Positions 13,360 through 14,515 of a stretch of DNA of 14,515 bases are shown here, piece by piece. Position numbers and translations under genes: made by a program. Every line of letters begins with the position of its first letter. Within the stretch, counting starts at the first letter, position 1. The DNA comes from Candidatus Bipolaricaulota bacterium (GTDB lineage Bacteria; Bipolaricaulota; Bipolaricaulia; RBG-16-55-9): contig JALUUA010000078.1 of assembly GCA_027021605.1 (NCBI GenBank), positions 1-14,515 of the forward strand. The letters run 5' to 3'. A model generated the notes under the pieces. That model was not told the DNA's origin, made no database searches, and was given only the letters and a program-made list of their open reading frames with translations.

Positions 13360-14515
13360 CGGGGACCAGCGCGGAGAAGCCTGTGGCGGGAGACCTCCTC
13401 GCCCCCTTTATGGGAATCGCTGGGGGAAACCCGCGCACGCGCACGCACACGTGCACGCCGCCTGCCCGACTTCCCGCTCCTCTTTGCTGCCCTGGCGTTG
13501 CTCTTGTTGGGGCTTCTCATGGTCGCCTCCGCCAGCCTGCCCCTCTCCCTCCACTTCTACAACGAGCCGGAGCGGCTCTTTATCAAGCAGCTCCTCGCCG
13601 CCGCCCTGGGGCTGGGGCTGCTCGGGGCGCTGGTGCGCTGGGACTACCGCAGGCTGCAAGACTACGACGGCGTCCTGCTCGTGGGCGCGTTGGGAGCCAC
13701 CCTGCTCACGTTCGTTCCCTCTTTGGCTCCCAACGGGCTCTGGTTGCAGGTGGGGGGCTTCTCCCTCCAGCCGACGGAGTTCCTCAAGGTCGCGTTTATC
13801 GTCTATTTGGCCGCCGCGCTCGTCCGCAAGGAACAGGCGGGGGATCTGGAGCACTTCACCACGGGCGCGCTCCCCTTTTACGCGCTCCTGGGGCTGATCG
13901 CGCTCATCGCCGCGCTGCAGCCCGACTTCGCCCTGGTCCCCCTCTTCGGCGCGATCACGGGGTTTATGCTGTTCATCGCGGGCGTGCGACTGCTGTACCT
14001 TTGGGGGCCGCTGCTCCTGGGGCTCCCCTTCATGGCCCTTCTGCTGTGGCTCGCCCCTTACCGCCGGGAGCGGCTTCTGTCATACCTGAACCCGTTCGCC
14101 GACCCGGAGGGGGCGGGCTATCACTTGATCCAATCTTTAATTGCCCTGGGCTCCGGGGGGCTGTGGGGCCGGGGATTGGGGGCGAGTCGCGAGAAGTGGC
14201 TCTACCTCCCCTCCGCCTACAACGACTTCATCGTCTCCGTGATCGGGGAGGAGCTGGGGCTTTTGGGCGTGCTCCTGGTGTTGGGGCTCTTCGTGTTGCT
14301 CTGCGTGCGCGGGTTCCGGATCGCGCTCTCGGCCCCCGATCGCTTTGGGTTTTTGTTGGCCGCAGGCGTCACGTTCGCGCTCGGCTTTCAGGCGGCCGTC
14401 AACGTGAGCGTCGCCGTCGGGGTGCTGCCCGTGACGGGCCTTACCCTCCCCTTGGTGAGCTACGGCGGCTCCTCGCTGATCGTCTCGCTCCTCATGATCG
14501 GGATCCTGCTCAACA
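13357..14515 (+). CDS. ftsW: FtsW, SEDS-family peptidoglycan glycosyltransferase (partial, runs off right edge)
   Basis: About 386 codons are visible. This is a polytopic membrane protein that polymerises lipid II at the division septum. SEDS-family signs include the first helix LLFAALALLLLGLLMVASAS and GGFSLQPTEFLKVAFIVYLA. AALQPDFALVPLFGAITG and YNDFIVSVIGEELGLLG (with the conserved loop Asp) follow. The visible part ends with LTLPLVSYGGSSLIVSLLMIGIL. RodA is the alternative, but position directly after murD supports FtsW. The N-terminal cytoplasmic part of about 37 residues contains a basic RARARTRARR run. It is encoded by a perfectly alternating pyrimidine-purine stretch (13432-13458). 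The usual start window LAPNGLWLQVGGFSLQP is somewhat divergent from the typical ARRWI form. The C-terminal end lies outside the window. Confidence 0.93.
   Translation, partial: MRGPARRSLWRETSSPPLWESLGETRARARTRARRLPDFPLLFAALALLLLGLLMVASASLPLSLHFYNEPERLFIKQLLAAALGLGLLGALVRWDYRRLQDYDGVLLVGALGATLLTFVPSLAPNGLWLQVGGFSLQPTEFLKVAFIVYLAAALVRKEQAGDLEHFTTGALPFYALLGLIALIAALQPDFALVPLFGAITGFMLFIAGVRLLYLWGPLLLGLPFMALLLWLAPYRRERLLSYLNPFADPEGAGYHLIQSLIALGSGGLWGRGLGASREKWLYLPSAYNDFIVSVIGEELGLLGVLLVLGLFVLLCVRGFRIALSAPDRFGFLLAAGVTFALGFQAAVNVSVAVGVLPVTGLTLPLVSYGGSSLIVSLLMIGILLN

Noticed and set aside
13349..13897. 182-codon plus-strand frame overlapping ftsW
   Set aside because: It is a Ser/Arg/Pro-rich shadow frame; the true frame encodes a clear SEDS membrane protein from TTG 13357.
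1..14515. Repeated CTAAGC hexamer across several genes
   Set aside because: It was seen about eight times on the plus strand, but in mixed frames and without regular spacing; a genome-wide count would be needed to call it enriched.

Overview
The window is GC-rich, gene-dense bacterial DNA from a diderm (two-membrane) organism. An Omp85/BamA outer-membrane assembly protein, two Skp/OmpH-like proteins, a lipoprotein and peptidoglycan/division genes support this. The outer-membrane cluster resembles proteobacterial bamA-skp-(lpxD)-fabZ-(lpxA), but no lpx gene is present. This suggests a non-proteobacterial diderm, possibly of the Bipolaricaulota/Acetothermia or Deinococcota type. That placement is inference and was not tested by any search.

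Left part (1-3600, all minus strand): a compact operon-like array. In transcription order it encodes an 80-residue protein with a C-terminal membrane anchor, an ECF sigma factor, a zinc-finger anti-sigma factor that overlaps it by 22 bases and carries a large extracytoplasmic domain, a lipoprotein made of a regular 19-residue beta-solenoid (DUF4097/toastrack type), and a secreted Tyr-rich protein that runs off the left edge. This looks like an envelope-sensing regulatory cassette. It is the most likely place for undescribed biology here.

Middle (3722-4160, minus): a DUF433-type antitoxin gene is followed by only the last ~40 codons of a DUF5615/PIN-like toxin, in another frame. This is a decayed toxin-antitoxin pair. 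Divergent promoters at 4173-4201 (minus) and 4218-4247 (plus) separate the two halves of the window.

Right part (4326-14515, all plus): yraN, comM/yifB, bamA, two membrane-anchored skp-like genes, fabZ, a stand-alone glutamate formimidoyltransferase, murD and the start of ftsW (cut by the right edge). Spacing is tight from yraN to fabZ, so these genes are probably co-transcribed. Gaps of about 80-125 bases precede the formiminotransferase, murD and ftsW. The group joins outer-membrane protein assembly, fatty-acid synthesis and cell-wall/division functions. No tRNA, rRNA, CRISPR array or insertion sequence was seen.
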